Source: Enterobacter sp. 10-1 (GTDB lineage Bacteria > Pseudomonadota > Gammaproteobacteria > Enterobacterales > Enterobacteriaceae). Taken from it: a stretch of 64,000 nt of DNA. The notes under the pieces are model-generated. The model had not been told where the DNA came from. It ran no database searches and worked only from the letters and a program-made list of their open reading frames with translations. Numbering within the stretch: position 1 is the stretch's first letter; every line of letters starts with the position of its first letter. Location: assembly GCA_002270295.1 (NCBI GenBank), contig NISF01000001.1, positions 248,001-312,000 on the forward strand. The letters run 5' to 3'. Made by a program: the position numbers and the translations under genes. This document shows positions 36,864-46,087 of the stretch, one piece after another.

Positions 36864-37015
36864 ACCTATTAGTAGGTAGAATGTAAGGGTGGTTGTGTCC
36901 CTGCCATACGCGCGGGGACTGACTTGAGTACAGGGCAGCAAAGTGACGGCTGGATGAGACGGTTCGTCTAATGATGTTTCTGCTCAAGTGAACAGACATT
37001 AACCTACTAGTAGGT
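36864..37015. promoter_or_regulatory. Two palindromic operators, ACCTACTAGTAGGT type
   Basis: ACCTATTAGTAGGT (36864-36877) has one mismatch; ACCTACTAGTAGGT (37002-37015) is a perfect 14-bp palindrome. Their centres are 138 bp apart. The form is that of a TetR- or MarR-type operator pair that could loop DNA over the promoter of the membrane protein-egtBD unit. No TetR gene is adjacent, so the regulator may be encoded elsewhere. Confidence 0.65.
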
Positions 37016-37503
37016 AGGTGGTCAATGTGTTATCTTGCATAACCGTGGGGGCTGGCGCGAGGGAGTGATAGCTATGGCAGGGTTTATGCGAACTTTAACA
37101 AGTATTCAGGTGATAAACACTCTGCTTTTAGGCGCAATCGTGGGCTTTAAGCCGGCCTGTTAAGCTTTTCCGGTCATAGAAAAACCGATCCGCAGCCTGA
37201 CCGCGGACCGTGTGAGAATATCCCTCCAGCCAGGAATGTTTCCTTGCTGATGACGCTGCGATTCTGAGACAACACATGCCATATAAACCACAGGATATAG
37301 GCCATCTGGCTGCCGGTTTGCCATCCATTGAGTGGCTTTTTATGGCGTCGGTGACTTTAGATATCAGCGTAGGTGGGACATCGGCGACGCTGCTTTAAAC
37401 GCGCTGACGATTGCGTGCGCGGCCATGCCGCTGGCGTACAGGCATTAATTTGGCCGGCCATTTGGCGTGATGTGGGGCAGGATCTTCTTAATCAGCCGGC
37501 GAT
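37016..37503. other. Gene-free stretch with possible decayed coding sequence
   Basis: No intact gene seen. Around 37375-37500 two plus-strand frames read GDAALNALTIACAAMPLAYRH and then LIWPAIWRDVGQDLLNQP, as if a membrane protein had been broken by a frameshift. Neither has a credible start. Not assigned. Confidence 0.25.
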
Positions 37504-37812
37504 TCAGATCTCTTTTTTCAGCAGCTGGAAAAACTCTGCGATTTTCTCATTATCACGCTTGTAGTATGTCCAGGGGCCGATGCGCCGGGATGTGACAAGC
37601 TGCGCTCGCTGCAGGGCGGCAAGATAAAGCGATACGGTAGACTGCGACAATCCCACCTTTTCCTGGATAATGCTTACGCACACGCCAACCTCATCTGCAT
37701 CAGCATCTGGCTGATGAAAATGTTTTTTAGGTTCTTTAAGCCACTGGAGAATTTCTTTTCGCACTGGATTGCTTAGCGCTTTCAGAACCTCATTTAGTTT
37801 GATTTCAGACAT
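37504..37812 (-). CDS. ArsR/SmtB-family transcriptional regulator
   Basis: The 102-residue winged-helix protein reads LNEVLKALSNPVRKEILQWLKEP, with recognition helix VGLSQSTVSLYLAALQRAQLV and the wing RIGPWTYYKRDNEKI. It lacks the classical ELCVCDL metal motif, so it may sense a reactive organic compound or redox state instead of metal. It is transcribed toward the same strand as the old yellow enzyme and aldehyde dehydrogenase genes and is likely their repressor. Confidence 0.88.
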   Translation of the reverse strand: MSEIKLNEVLKALSNPVRKEILQWLKEPKKHFHQPDADADEVGVCVSIIQEKVGLSQSTVSLYLAALQRAQLVTSRRIGPWTYYKRDNEKIAEFFQLLKKEI

Positions 37813-37919
37813 TCTCGCTAAGCTCCTGTAGATAAGTTGTCATATCCCAATATTACAATACTTAGATATGATATGCATCATCTCTGCCTGGGCGGCAGAG
37901 ATGATGTTTTACCAACTGA

Positions 37920-39044
37920 TCATTTGTAAAGAGGATAGTCGGTATAACCTTTTGCTGAGCCGCCATACATAGTAGAAGGATCGACTTCATTGAGCGCCCA
38001 GCTATTTGCCAGCCGGGCTGGTAAATCAGGATTCGCGATGAAGGGGCGGCCAAACCCAAAAATGTCTCCCCAGCCGGCATTCAGGATCCGCTCAGCACGC
38101 TCTTTTGTATAACGACCGGCATACATTATGGTGCCGCTGAAAATGCTGCGCACCTGCTGGTAGAACAATTCCGGCAATTCAGGCGCGTTATCCCAGTCGG
38201 CCTCAGCGAGGGAAAGGTAGGCGATGCCGATTTCCTGAAGAATTTTAATCGCTTCAGTGTAGGTTTCGTGCGGATTGTCCTCCACAAGCCCGAGATATAC
38301 GCGCTCTTCATTGGTGCTGGCAAACAGAGGAGCAAAACGCACTCCTACGCGATCTTTACCGACCACGTTTGCCACCGCTTCAGTCACTTCGCGCAGAAAT
38401 CGCAGGCGATTCTGCAGCGAACCGCCGTACTCATCATCGCGTTTGTTGCTATGAATGGACATGAACTGGTTAACCAGATAGCCATTTGCGCAGTGGATTT
38501 CTACCCCATCAAAACCGGCGTTCAGCGCATTTTGCGCGGCGCGGGCATACATGCGGACAATCTCCTTTACCTCGCCGGTTTCGAGGGCGCGCGGCATCGA
38601 CGCGACGGCCAGGGTGCCGGTTCCAGGCCCGGTTTCGATGAAAACTTTAACGTTATTACCGGCGGGAATCGCGGAAGGTGCGACGGGGGCTGCACCTCCT
38701 GGCTGCAGGGACGTATGGGATATCCGCCCGACGTGCCACAGCTGGGCAAAAATAATCCCTCCTCTGGCGTGTACGGCGTCGGTGACTTTCCGCCAGCCCT
38801 CTACCTGCGCGGCGTTGTAGATCCCCGGAGTCCACGCATAGCCCTGTCCGCGAGGCTCAATCTGCGTCCCTTCAGTCACCATAAAGCCCGCTCCGCTTCG
38901 CTGGGCATAGTATTCAGCCATCAGCTCATTGGGGATATCGCCCGGCTGCGAGCTGCGTGAGCGGGTCAACGGCGGCAGGACGACGCGGTTTTTCAGCGTA
39001 AAATGGCCAATCCTGGCGCTGGTGAAAAGGCTATTCGATTTCAT
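37920..39044 (-). CDS. Old yellow enzyme family alkene reductase, NemA-like
   Basis: This is a 374-residue FMN-dependent TIM-barrel enzyme: IGHFTLKNRVVLPPLTRSRS at the N-terminus, AQLWHVGRISH, FDGVEIHCANGYLVNQF (substrate His/Asn pair) and GWGDIFGFGRPFIANPDLP. NemA reduces electrophilic alkenes such as N-ethylmaleimide and nitro compounds using NADPH. The ArsR gene follows it in the same orientation and the aldehyde dehydrogenase gene precedes it, suggesting a joint electrophile-detoxification unit. Confidence 0.92.
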   Translation of the reverse strand: MKSNSLFTSARIGHFTLKNRVVLPPLTRSRSSQPGDIPNELMAEYYAQRSGAGFMVTEGTQIEPRGQGYAWTPGIYNAAQVEGWRKVTDAVHARGGIIFAQLWHVGRISHTSLQPGGAAPVAPSAIPAGNNVKVFIETGPGTGTLAVASMPRALETGEVKEIVRMYARAAQNALNAGFDGVEIHCANGYLVNQFMSIHSNKRDDEYGGSLQNRLRFLREVTEAVANVVGKDRVGVRFAPLFASTNEERVYLGLVEDNPHETYTEAIKILQEIGIAYLSLAEADWDNAPELPELFYQQVRSIFSGTIMYAGRYTKERAERILNAGWGDIFGFGRPFIANPDLPARLANSWALNEVDPSTMYGGSAKGYTDYPLYK

Positions 39045-39092
39045 TAAATACCTCGATATATAGAAATTTAGATATTGGTGGTTAAAGTAAAC

Positions 39093-40583
39093 TCAGAACA
39101 GATTGAAAGGCTGTTCAGCCAGACTGATGTAAATGTTTTTCTTCTGCGTATACGCATCGAGGATAGATTTATGGGTTTCACGACCTAAACCGGATCTCTT
39201 ATAGCCGCCAAACGGGGCATGAGCCGGGATCTCATGGTATGTATTTACCCAGATACGACCGGTTTCTATCGCCCGGGATACGCGTAGTGCCCGGTTGATA
39301 TCCTGCGTCCATACCCCACCGGCCAGTCCGTATTCGGAATCATTTGCCAGCCTGATAACTTCTGCTTCGTCGTCAAACGGGATGACGCACAATACCGGAC
39401 CAAAGATTTCTTCGTATGCAACCCGCATGTCGTTGCGCACGTCCACCAGGATGGTGGGTTCGATGAAATATCCGTTGTCGTATTTTTCACCCTGGAGACG
39501 TTTACCGCCGGTCAGAATGGTGGCTCCTTCCTCTTTCGCGATCGCAATGTAGCCGAGGATGCGATTCATCTGGGTTTCGCTGATCTGGGCGCCCATCTGA
39601 GTCTGCTCGTCAAGCGGGTTACCGACGCGGACGTGGGTGAAATGCTTCATGAGTCGTGCCAGGAAATCCTGGTACACCGAACTGTGCACAAACAGGCGGG
39701 CGCCTGATTCACATACCTGACCCTGATTCCAGAGAATGGCCAGCGCGGCCCCTTCAACGGCACGATCCATGTTGGCATCAGGGAAGACAATGTTGGCAGA
39801 CTTGCCGCCCAGTTCCAGCGTGGCCGGAATGATTTTCTTCGCTGCTGCCGCGGCGACAATTTCGCCGACGCGGGTAGAACCGGTAAAGGCCAGCTTACGG
39901 ACGTCCGGATGATCGAGCAGAGCCTGGCCGGCAGTCGCTCCCAGCCCGGTCACGATGTTGACCACCCCGGCCGGAAGAACCCGGGCAAAGATTTTTGCCA
40001 GTTCCATAATGGTGACGGGGGTCATTTCTGACGGTTTGATCACCACGGTATTGCCGGCGGCAATCGCCGGGGCAATTTTCCACGCGGCCATCAGCAAGGG
40101 GAAATTCCACGGAATAACCTGACCGACTACGCCCAGCGGTTCGCTGAGAACGATGCTAAGGGTATTTTCATCAAGCATCGTCGCTTCATCGGACTGGCTG
40201 CGGATAACGCCGGCAAAATAGCGAAAGTGGTCAATGGCGCCAGGGATATCAATCATCCTCGATTCCCGAATCGGTTTGCCAACGTCAAGGGCCTCCAGAA
40301 TGGCAAAGCGTTCAGCCTGTTCTTCAAGCTGGTCTGCAATTTTAAGAAGGGCGAGGGATCTCTGTGCGACCGTTGTTTTTTTCCAGGATTCAAATGCCTG
40401 TGTCGCAGCCTGAACTGCACGGTCGATATCGCCGGCAGTCGCATCCGGGATGCGGGTAATGAACTCGCCGTTAGCAGGATTACGGCTTTCAATAGTTCGC
40501 CCGCTTTCTGAATTAACCCACTGATTATTGATGAATAAACCGTACTCCTGGTCTGGTTTGAACGGCGTTTCGGTGGTGTTCAT
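39093..40583 (-). CDS. NAD(P)-dependent aldehyde dehydrogenase
   Basis: This is a 496-residue ALDH-superfamily enzyme with catalytic Glu in LELGGKSANIVF and catalytic Cys in NQGQVCESGARLFVHSS, cofactor-binding PWNFPLLMAAWKIAPAIAAGN and FTGSTRVG. It resembles AldB/AldA-type broad aldehyde dehydrogenases. It ends 48 bases before the NemA-like gene and is likely to share its promoter and regulator. An AT-rich dyad (ACATATTTATATTTATCAATATGT, about 40634-40657) in its upstream region could be an operator. Confidence 0.92.
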   Translation of the reverse strand: MNTTETPFKPDQEYGLFINNQWVNSESGRTIESRNPANGEFITRIPDATAGDIDRAVQAATQAFESWKKTTVAQRSLALLKIADQLEEQAERFAILEALDVGKPIRESRMIDIPGAIDHFRYFAGVIRSQSDEATMLDENTLSIVLSEPLGVVGQVIPWNFPLLMAAWKIAPAIAAGNTVVIKPSEMTPVTIMELAKIFARVLPAGVVNIVTGLGATAGQALLDHPDVRKLAFTGSTRVGEIVAAAAAKKIIPATLELGGKSANIVFPDANMDRAVEGAALAILWNQGQVCESGARLFVHSSVYQDFLARLMKHFTHVRVGNPLDEQTQMGAQISETQMNRILGYIAIAKEEGATILTGGKRLQGEKYDNGYFIEPTILVDVRNDMRVAYEEIFGPVLCVIPFDDEAEVIRLANDSEYGLAGGVWTQDINRALRVSRAIETGRIWVNTYHEIPAHAPFGGYKRSGLGRETHKSILDAYTQKKNIYISLAEQPFNLF

Positions 40584-40882
40584 CTATAGCTCCATATGAC
40601 GTTGTTTTGCGATGTTGTAAATACACTATTCTACATATTTATATTTATCAATATGTATATGTAAAAAATTTAAGCGCAACGAGCGGGGATTTTTAAAAAT
40701 CCATTAAAAACAAATGATTAATTTTTTTGCGTGAAGTGGTCTGAGCGCTGTGTATAAAAAAGGGTCTCAGCTGATTGGATCGGATCTTCGGAGAAGGGCG
40801 TTATACAGAAAAGCCCGGTTTTCGGTCAGGAAAAGCGGCATCATCGGGGGGCCTCCTAAGGAAGGGGAAGAGGAAAACGGAA

Positions 40883-40903
40883 GCCCCTCGAAATCGGAGG
40901 GGC
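40883..40903 (-). terminator. Terminator of the SDR gene
   Basis: The stem GCCCCTC/GAGGGGC with a 7-base loop lies 15 bases past the SDR stop. On the minus strand it is followed by TTCCGTTTTCC, a modest U-rich tail. The rest of 40584-40882 holds promoter sequence and no gene. Confidence 0.6.
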
Positions 40904-40917
40904 GATTAGCCAATGAT

Positions 40918-41691
40918 TTATTTCGTGGTGTAGCCACCGTTGACCAGAATCGTCTGTCCGGTCATCCACCAGCCGTCGCTAACTAAAAAACGGATCCAGG
41001 GAACGATGTCACTGATATCCGTCAGGCCAGTTTTACTGAAGGGGGACAGGGCTGCTGCTGTTTTATGATAGGCGACGGCATCGGCACCTTCGGCGGGGTA
41101 GAAGAAGGGCGTGTCCATGGGGCCTGGGCCGATGGCCGTGACGGAAATACCGCGTTCACCCAGCTCTTTAGACGCCGCTCGCGTGAAGTGTTCAACCGGC
41201 GCTTTCATACCGGCATATGCCGAATAGAATGGCGTGTAAGCCCCAAGAAGCGAGGTCACTAACGTACAGATTTTTCCGTTATCTTTAACGTGTTTACCCG
41301 CTTCTTTCAGGAAAAAGAAGGCAGTTTTAGCGTTAACGGCGCTCATTTCATCGAACTCCGCCTCGCTGATTTCAGCCATCGGTTTCTTGAGAACTTTACC
41401 TACGGTATTGATGGCAATATCGGGTTGCCCCACCGCTGCCGTGGCATCAGCAAAGAGTTTTTCCATCGCGGCGGCCGAAGTCAGATCGGCCTGCAGCGCA
41501 ACGGCTTCGGCACCGACGGATTTGATCCAGGCAACGGTAGCTTCGGCCTCTTCACGCGTCGCATTACTGTTGTAGTGGATAGCGATGGCGCGGGCGCCCT
41601 GCTGGGCGAAGTCTCGGGCAATGAGTCCTCCGAGATTCTTTGCCCCGCCGGCGATGAGAACGGTTTTACCTTTGATAGCGTGATCTACCAT
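40918..41691 (-). CDS. Short-chain dehydrogenase/reductase (SDR)
   Basis: This is a 257-residue classical SDR: N-terminal glycine-rich GGAKNLGGLIARDFA, INTVGK in place of NNAG, catalytic Ser (SLLGAY), and Tyr-x3-Lys as YAGMK in YSAYAGMKAPVEHF. The C-terminal MTGQTILVNGGYTTK is typical. It is divergent from a LysR gene that likely regulates it. Substrate unknown; the neighbourhood suggests reactive carbonyls or quinones. Confidence 0.9.
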   Translation of the reverse strand: MVDHAIKGKTVLIAGGAKNLGGLIARDFAQQGARAIAIHYNSNATREEAEATVAWIKSVGAEAVALQADLTSAAAMEKLFADATAAVGQPDIAINTVGKVLKKPMAEISEAEFDEMSAVNAKTAFFFLKEAGKHVKDNGKICTLVTSLLGAYTPFYSAYAGMKAPVEHFTRAASKELGERGISVTAIGPGPMDTPFFYPAEGADAVAYHKTAAALSPFSKTGLTDISDIVPWIRFLVSDGWWMTGQTILVNGGYTTK

Positions 41692-41817
41692 GGTTTAGCT
41701 CCTGTTTCGGTTATTGTCCGGGCGAATCCCGTCAATAGCAGCTTAATACCTGCCGGTTATGTATAAAGGGGCTAATCCTGCATACACTATCCAGAATTAA
41801 CGAATAGTGAGGCGAAA

Positions 41818-42732
41818 ATGGATACGATCGATCTTTTCCGGATATTTATCCGAGTGGCGGAAAACGGCAGCTTTATTCGCACCGCTGAGACCTTGAACCG
41901 ACCGGCTTCTACTATCTCTGCCGCTATTCGGGAGCTGGAGTCCCGCCTGGGAACTCGTCTTTTACACCGCACCACGCGCAGCGTCTCCCTGACCTCTGAC
42001 GGGAACGCGCTGTATGCGCGCTGCCTGGTTGTGGTACAGGACGTAGAGGAGACGGAAAACCTTTTCCGGCAGTCCAGCGGGCAGGTGAGGGGGAAAATTA
42101 AGGTTGATGTTCCGGGCCGGGTTGGAAGCCGCATCGTTATTCCTGCGCTACCGGAATTTTTTGCCCGCCACCCGTCGATTCAGGTGGATCTCGGCATAAC
42201 CGATCGCAGCGTTAATCTCCCGGAGGAGGGGGTGGATTGCGCCGTTCGCGTCGGCGTGCTGAACGATTCAGGAATGGTGGCGCGTCGGGTGGGCGAGCTG
42301 AAGTTTATTAACGTGGCTTCTCAAGGCTACATCTCTTCCTTTGGCTCGCCGGCATCGCCGGAACAGCTCGATAGTCACGTGGCCGTAGGATACGTCTCGC
42401 CGACCACCGGGCGCAGGGAGCGCTGGGAGTGGGCGCGGGACGGGGAGATATTCGGCGCCGACGTCAACAGCCACCTGACCGTAAACAGCGCTGAGGCCTA
42501 TATTGCGGCCTGCGTAGCAGGAATGGGCATGATTCAGATCCCTGAATATGATGTGAGCGAATGGCTGTCCGCGGGGATACTATGCGAAGTGATGCCGTCC
42601 TGCTTACCGCAACCGCTGCCGGTAAGTATTTTGTATCCCAGCCGACGGCATCTGTCGCGGCCACTTCAGCTATTTATTGCCTGGCTTGAGCCGCTTTTAC
42701 GGGAAAAAATGCGCCTCAGCGCCGGAGCGTAA
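41818..42732 (+). CDS. LysR-family transcriptional regulator
   Basis: The 304-residue protein begins MDTIDLFRIFIRVAENGSFI, with the winged helix (RPASTISAAIRELESRLGTRLLHR) and an effector-binding domain. It is divergent from the SDR gene with 126 bases between, the standard arrangement for LysR control. The closest E. coli-type relatives by pattern are the DsdC/YhjC-like regulators, but no specific orthologue is claimed. Confidence 0.9.
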   Translation: MDTIDLFRIFIRVAENGSFIRTAETLNRPASTISAAIRELESRLGTRLLHRTTRSVSLTSDGNALYARCLVVVQDVEETENLFRQSSGQVRGKIKVDVPGRVGSRIVIPALPEFFARHPSIQVDLGITDRSVNLPEEGVDCAVRVGVLNDSGMVARRVGELKFINVASQGYISSFGSPASPEQLDSHVAVGYVSPTTGRRERWEWARDGEIFGADVNSHLTVNSAEAYIAACVAGMGMIQIPEYDVSEWLSAGILCEVMPSCLPQPLPVSILYPSRRHLSRPLQLFIAWLEPLLREKMRLSAGA

Positions 42733-42964
42733 TCGATGCGCCGGGCGCCTGCTCGCGCGGTGGCGGCAGGATATCGGCGGCGAACAGCGCCACCGCGGAA
42801 GGTACCGTCATCGGCCCCTTTCCGGCTGCCGATGCTGCCTGCTGATGGCATATAAAATATGCCAAAATGGTATTTGAATGGCGTTTCTTATTCCAATAAG
42901 TTTAGCTGATTGTTTAGCCTCACGCTGCCGTGTCTACGGCAGTTAACAATCGGAATTCGCTTCT

Positions 42965-44317
42965 ATGAACCGCGTGAAAAAGCCGTTGGTGCTTTCGCTG
43001 TTGCAGTACCCAAGCGGCCATCATGTCGCCGCGTGGCGCCATCCGGAGACGGACCCAAAGGCCAATATCTCCGTCGATCGCTATATTGCCAGCGCGCGCG
43101 CCGCCGAGGAGGCAGGGTTTGATATCACCTTTATTGCGGACCGCCTTGGCATTCCCGAAGGCCCTCTCGAGGCTACGCGGCGCGTGGATGAATGGTCGCA
43201 TGGCTTTGAGGCGCTGACCCTGGCCGCGGCGATTGCGGCCACCACTCAGCGCATCGGCATTGTGGTCACCGCCAGCACCACCTTCAATGAACCTTACACC
43301 CTGGCGCGCCAGCTGGCTTCGCTCGATCTTATCAGCGGCGGACGTCTGGGCTGGAATATCGTGACGTCGGGCCTGTCGAGTGAAGCCACAAATTTTAACC
43401 CGACGGAGTTTCGTCACGATAAACGCTACGAGCGCGCAGAGGAGTTTATTGCGGCGGTGCGGGCGCTGTGGGGCTCCTGGGATGTCACAAAATTTCCGCG
43501 CGATAAGCAAAGCGGCGTTTTTTTTGAAGCCGATGCGCTGCGTGAGCCTGGCTTTCAGGGCCGCTGGTTCCGCGCGCTGGGCGGGCTGAATGTCCTTCCC
43601 TCGGCGCAGGGGCAGCCTGTGCTGCTGCAGGCAGGGGCTTCGCCCGCGGGACGGGATCTCGCCGCCCGCCATGCCGAAGCGATCTTCGTCGCGGCGCCCA
43701 CGCTGGAAGAGGCGGTTGCCTATCGTCAGGATCTGCACGCCCGTCGTAAAGCGGCAGGCCGCAGCAGCGACGACCTTTATATTCTGCCCGGCATTTTTCC
43801 GGTGATTGGCAAAACCGCAGCCGAGGCCCAGGCGAAGTTTGACCAGCTACAGGGGCTGATCGCCGAAGACGTCGCGCTGGCGCTGCTGGGGAGCTATCTC
43901 GGAGATATTGATTTAACGGATGTCGATCCCAATGGCCCTCTGCCACCACTTCCCGCGTCCAATTCCATTGCCAGCCGCCAGCAGCTGCTGCGGGAGCTGG
44001 CGGAGCGCGAAAACCTCACCGTGCTGCAGCTGGCGCGGCGCATTGCCGGCGCGCGCGGCCACCTGCAGATCGTCGGCACCCCGGAGCAGGTGGCGGCGGA
44101 GATGATCCGCTGGTACGAAGCGGGCGGGGCGGACGGCTTTATGCTGCTGCCTCCAACCTTCCCGGAAGGGCTGGATCTCTTTATTTCCGATGTTGTTCCC
44201 CTGCTTCGCGAGCGCGGTCTGCTGACGCCGCTGGAATTTAGCGGCACGCTGCGCGAGAGGCTCCGTCTGCCCGTCCCGCAACCTCATCTCACACACAATA
44301 TTGACCCGGAAGGATGA
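42965..44317 (+). CDS. FMN-dependent monooxygenase, NtaA/SnaA/DszA/SoxA family
   Basis: The 450-residue luciferase-like flavin monooxygenase has RLGWNIVTSGLSSEATNF (family hallmark), ERAEEFIAAVRALWGSWD and GADGFMLLPPTFPEGLDLF. Relatives oxidise chelators, sulfur compounds or aromatic substrates using reduced FMN supplied by a reductase; no reductase is encoded here. It is followed after seven bases by genes for a betaine-type ABC transporter, so its substrate probably enters by that system. Confidence 0.9.
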   Translation: MNRVKKPLVLSLLQYPSGHHVAAWRHPETDPKANISVDRYIASARAAEEAGFDITFIADRLGIPEGPLEATRRVDEWSHGFEALTLAAAIAATTQRIGIVVTASTTFNEPYTLARQLASLDLISGGRLGWNIVTSGLSSEATNFNPTEFRHDKRYERAEEFIAAVRALWGSWDVTKFPRDKQSGVFFEADALREPGFQGRWFRALGGLNVLPSAQGQPVLLQAGASPAGRDLAARHAEAIFVAAPTLEEAVAYRQDLHARRKAAGRSSDDLYILPGIFPVIGKTAAEAQAKFDQLQGLIAEDVALALLGSYLGDIDLTDVDPNGPLPPLPASNSIASRQQLLRELAERENLTVLQLARRIAGARGHLQIVGTPEQVAAEMIRWYEAGGADGFMLLPPTFPEGLDLFISDVVPLLRERGLLTPLEFSGTLRERLRLPVPQPHLTHNIDPEG

Positions 44318-44324
44318 TAACCAG

Positions 44325-45278
44325 ATGAAATTTTTAGCTAAAAAAATGATTGTCGCCCTTCTGCTGGCGACACCCGCAGCCCACGCCGTAAGTATCGTGG
44401 ATGCCGGCTATGCCACCGCTCAGGGCACGGCGTATGTCGTCAAACTGCTGCTCGCAGATCAAACGGGGGCGGAGACCAAAATTGTGCCCGTCTCTTCCGT
44501 GCCGGTTATCTGGGAAGGGCTGAACCGCAACAACGGCGAGATCGATATCTGGACAGACGTCTGGCTACCCAATCAGGATGCGCTGGTGGCGAAATACGCC
44601 GGGGCCGGCAAGAACGTCACCCTGGCGAAAAACGCCTATGCCGGAACGCAGGGTTACTGCACCCTGACGGCGACCGCCGAGGCGCACAACATTCATTCCG
44701 TCTATGACCTGACCGACCCTGACAAAGCAAAAGTTTTTGCACCGAAAGGTTCGGAACGCGGTCAGATCTGGCTGGGCGCGGCGGGCTGGCTGTCCACTAA
44801 TTATGAAGAGATCCGCGCGCGGACCTATGGCTTCGCGCCGTTCTTCGACCTGACCCGTTCCGATGAGGCGGTGGCGACGGCGGCGCTGGATAACGCCGCG
44901 AAAACGGGCGGCGCCTGGATTGGCTACTGCTACGCGCCGCATCAGAACTACGTCCGCTACAAGCTCACGAATCTGCAGGAGCCTGAACATAATCCGGCGA
45001 CCTGGCAGGTTGCGGATCAGTCGGACCCGGACTGGTTAAAGAAATCGCGGATCAGCACCGGTTATGGCGATGCGGCGATCCACATCGCCTACAGCAATCA
45101 CTTTGCCCAAACGAACCCTGACGGAGTGAAAATCGTTGAAGCTATCCACTTCAACACCCAGGATGTCAGCGCCCTGGCGTATGCGATTGCCGTTGAAGGG
45201 AAGACGCCGGAACAGGCTGCACGCGGCTGGCTGGATGCGAATAAGGCGCGCGTTGCTGACTGGCTGAGTGCGAAATGA
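44325..45278 (+). CDS. Periplasmic glycine betaine/proline-type ABC substrate-binding protein (ProX/OpuAC family)
   Basis: The 317-residue protein has a Sec signal (MKFLAKKMIVALLLATPAAHA) and an OpuAC fold: ATAQGTAYVVKLLLADQTGAE, WEGLNRNNGEIDIWTDVWLPNQ and several Trp/Tyr that could form a cage for a quaternary ammonium or sulfonium group. The start at 44325 follows GGAAGG by about ten bases. It is part of an operon with a monooxygenase, so the ligand is probably catabolised, not only accumulated as an osmoprotectant. Confidence 0.88.
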   Translation: MKFLAKKMIVALLLATPAAHAVSIVDAGYATAQGTAYVVKLLLADQTGAETKIVPVSSVPVIWEGLNRNNGEIDIWTDVWLPNQDALVAKYAGAGKNVTLAKNAYAGTQGYCTLTATAEAHNIHSVYDLTDPDKAKVFAPKGSERGQIWLGAAGWLSTNYEEIRARTYGFAPFFDLTRSDEAVATAALDNAAKTGGAWIGYCYAPHQNYVRYKLTNLQEPEHNPATWQVADQSDPDWLKKSRISTGYGDAAIHIAYSNHFAQTNPDGVKIVEAIHFNTQDVSALAYAIAVEGKTPEQAARGWLDANKARVADWLSAK

Positions 45279-46087
45279 TCCAGCTGGAAAATGTCTGGAA
45301 GGTATTCGGTTGCGATCCGCAGCATGCCATCGCTACGCTGCGGCGCGACCCCGACGCCCGCCTGCCCGCAGGCGGCCTTGCCGCAGTGCGCGGTATCGAT
45401 ATGAGCGTCGAGCGCGGCGAGTTGTTATGTATTTTAGGTCTCTCCGGGTGCGGCAAATCCACGCTGCTGCGCATGGTTAACCACCTGATCGCACCCAGCA
45501 TCGGCTGCGTGCGAATCGCCGGGGAGCCGATTGCCGATCTCTCGCCTGCCAGGCTGCGTGAGCTACGCGCTCGCCGCATCGGCATGGTGTTCCAAAGTCA
45601 TGCTCTCATTGAACATATGAGCATTCAGGAAAACGTGGCATTACCTTTGGAAATCCTCGGGGTCGCCCGCGCCCGGCGCGAAACGCGAGCGGAAGAGCTT
45701 CTGGAACGATTAGGACTCGCCGGGATGGGGCAGCGCGGGATCGACACGCTATCCGGCGGGATGAAGCAGCGGGTTGGGCTGGCGCGCGCGCTGGCCTCAG
45801 ATCCGGACGTTTTGTTGATGGATGAGCCCTTCAGCGCTCTGGACCCGTTAATCCGCGATGACCTGCAGGCCGAGTTTCGCAGCCTGTCGCGCGATCTTAA
45901 TAAAACCACGCTGTTTATTACCCATGATGTCGCCGAGGCGCTGCGCATCGCGGATCGTATAGCCGTTATGCGGCAGGGCAGATTTGAGCAGTTGGCCACG
46001 CCGGCGGAGCTATTGGCCAGTCCGGCCAATGAGTATGTCGCCAGATTTATCCGCATTGGCATGGCGAAAGCAGAGGAAATCACATGA
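45275..46087 (+). CDS. Glycine betaine-type ABC transporter ATPase (ProV family)
   Basis: The 270-residue ATPase has Walker A GLSGCGKSTLLR, signature LSGGMKQRVGLARAL, Walker B LLMDEPFSALDP and switch His in TLFITHDVAEA. It lacks the C-terminal CBS domains through which OpuA/ProV senses osmotic strength, so activity may not be osmoregulated. Overlaps of four bases with both neighbours show tight coupling. Confidence 0.92.
   Translation: MIQLENVWKVFGCDPQHAIATLRRDPDARLPAGGLAAVRGIDMSVERGELLCILGLSGCGKSTLLRMVNHLIAPSIGCVRIAGEPIADLSPARLRELRARRIGMVFQSHALIEHMSIQENVALPLEILGVARARRETRAEELLERLGLAGMGQRGIDTLSGGMKQRVGLARALASDPDVLLMDEPFSALDPLIRDDLQAEFRSLSRDLNKTTLFITHDVAEALRIADRIAVMRQGRFEQLATPAELLASPANEYVARFIRIGMAKAEEIT

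Noticed and set aside
36824..37503. Additional gene between the DUF308 gene and arsR
   Set aside because: Short frames lack starts, Shine-Dalgarno sites and protein-like composition; one patch may be a decayed membrane-protein gene.
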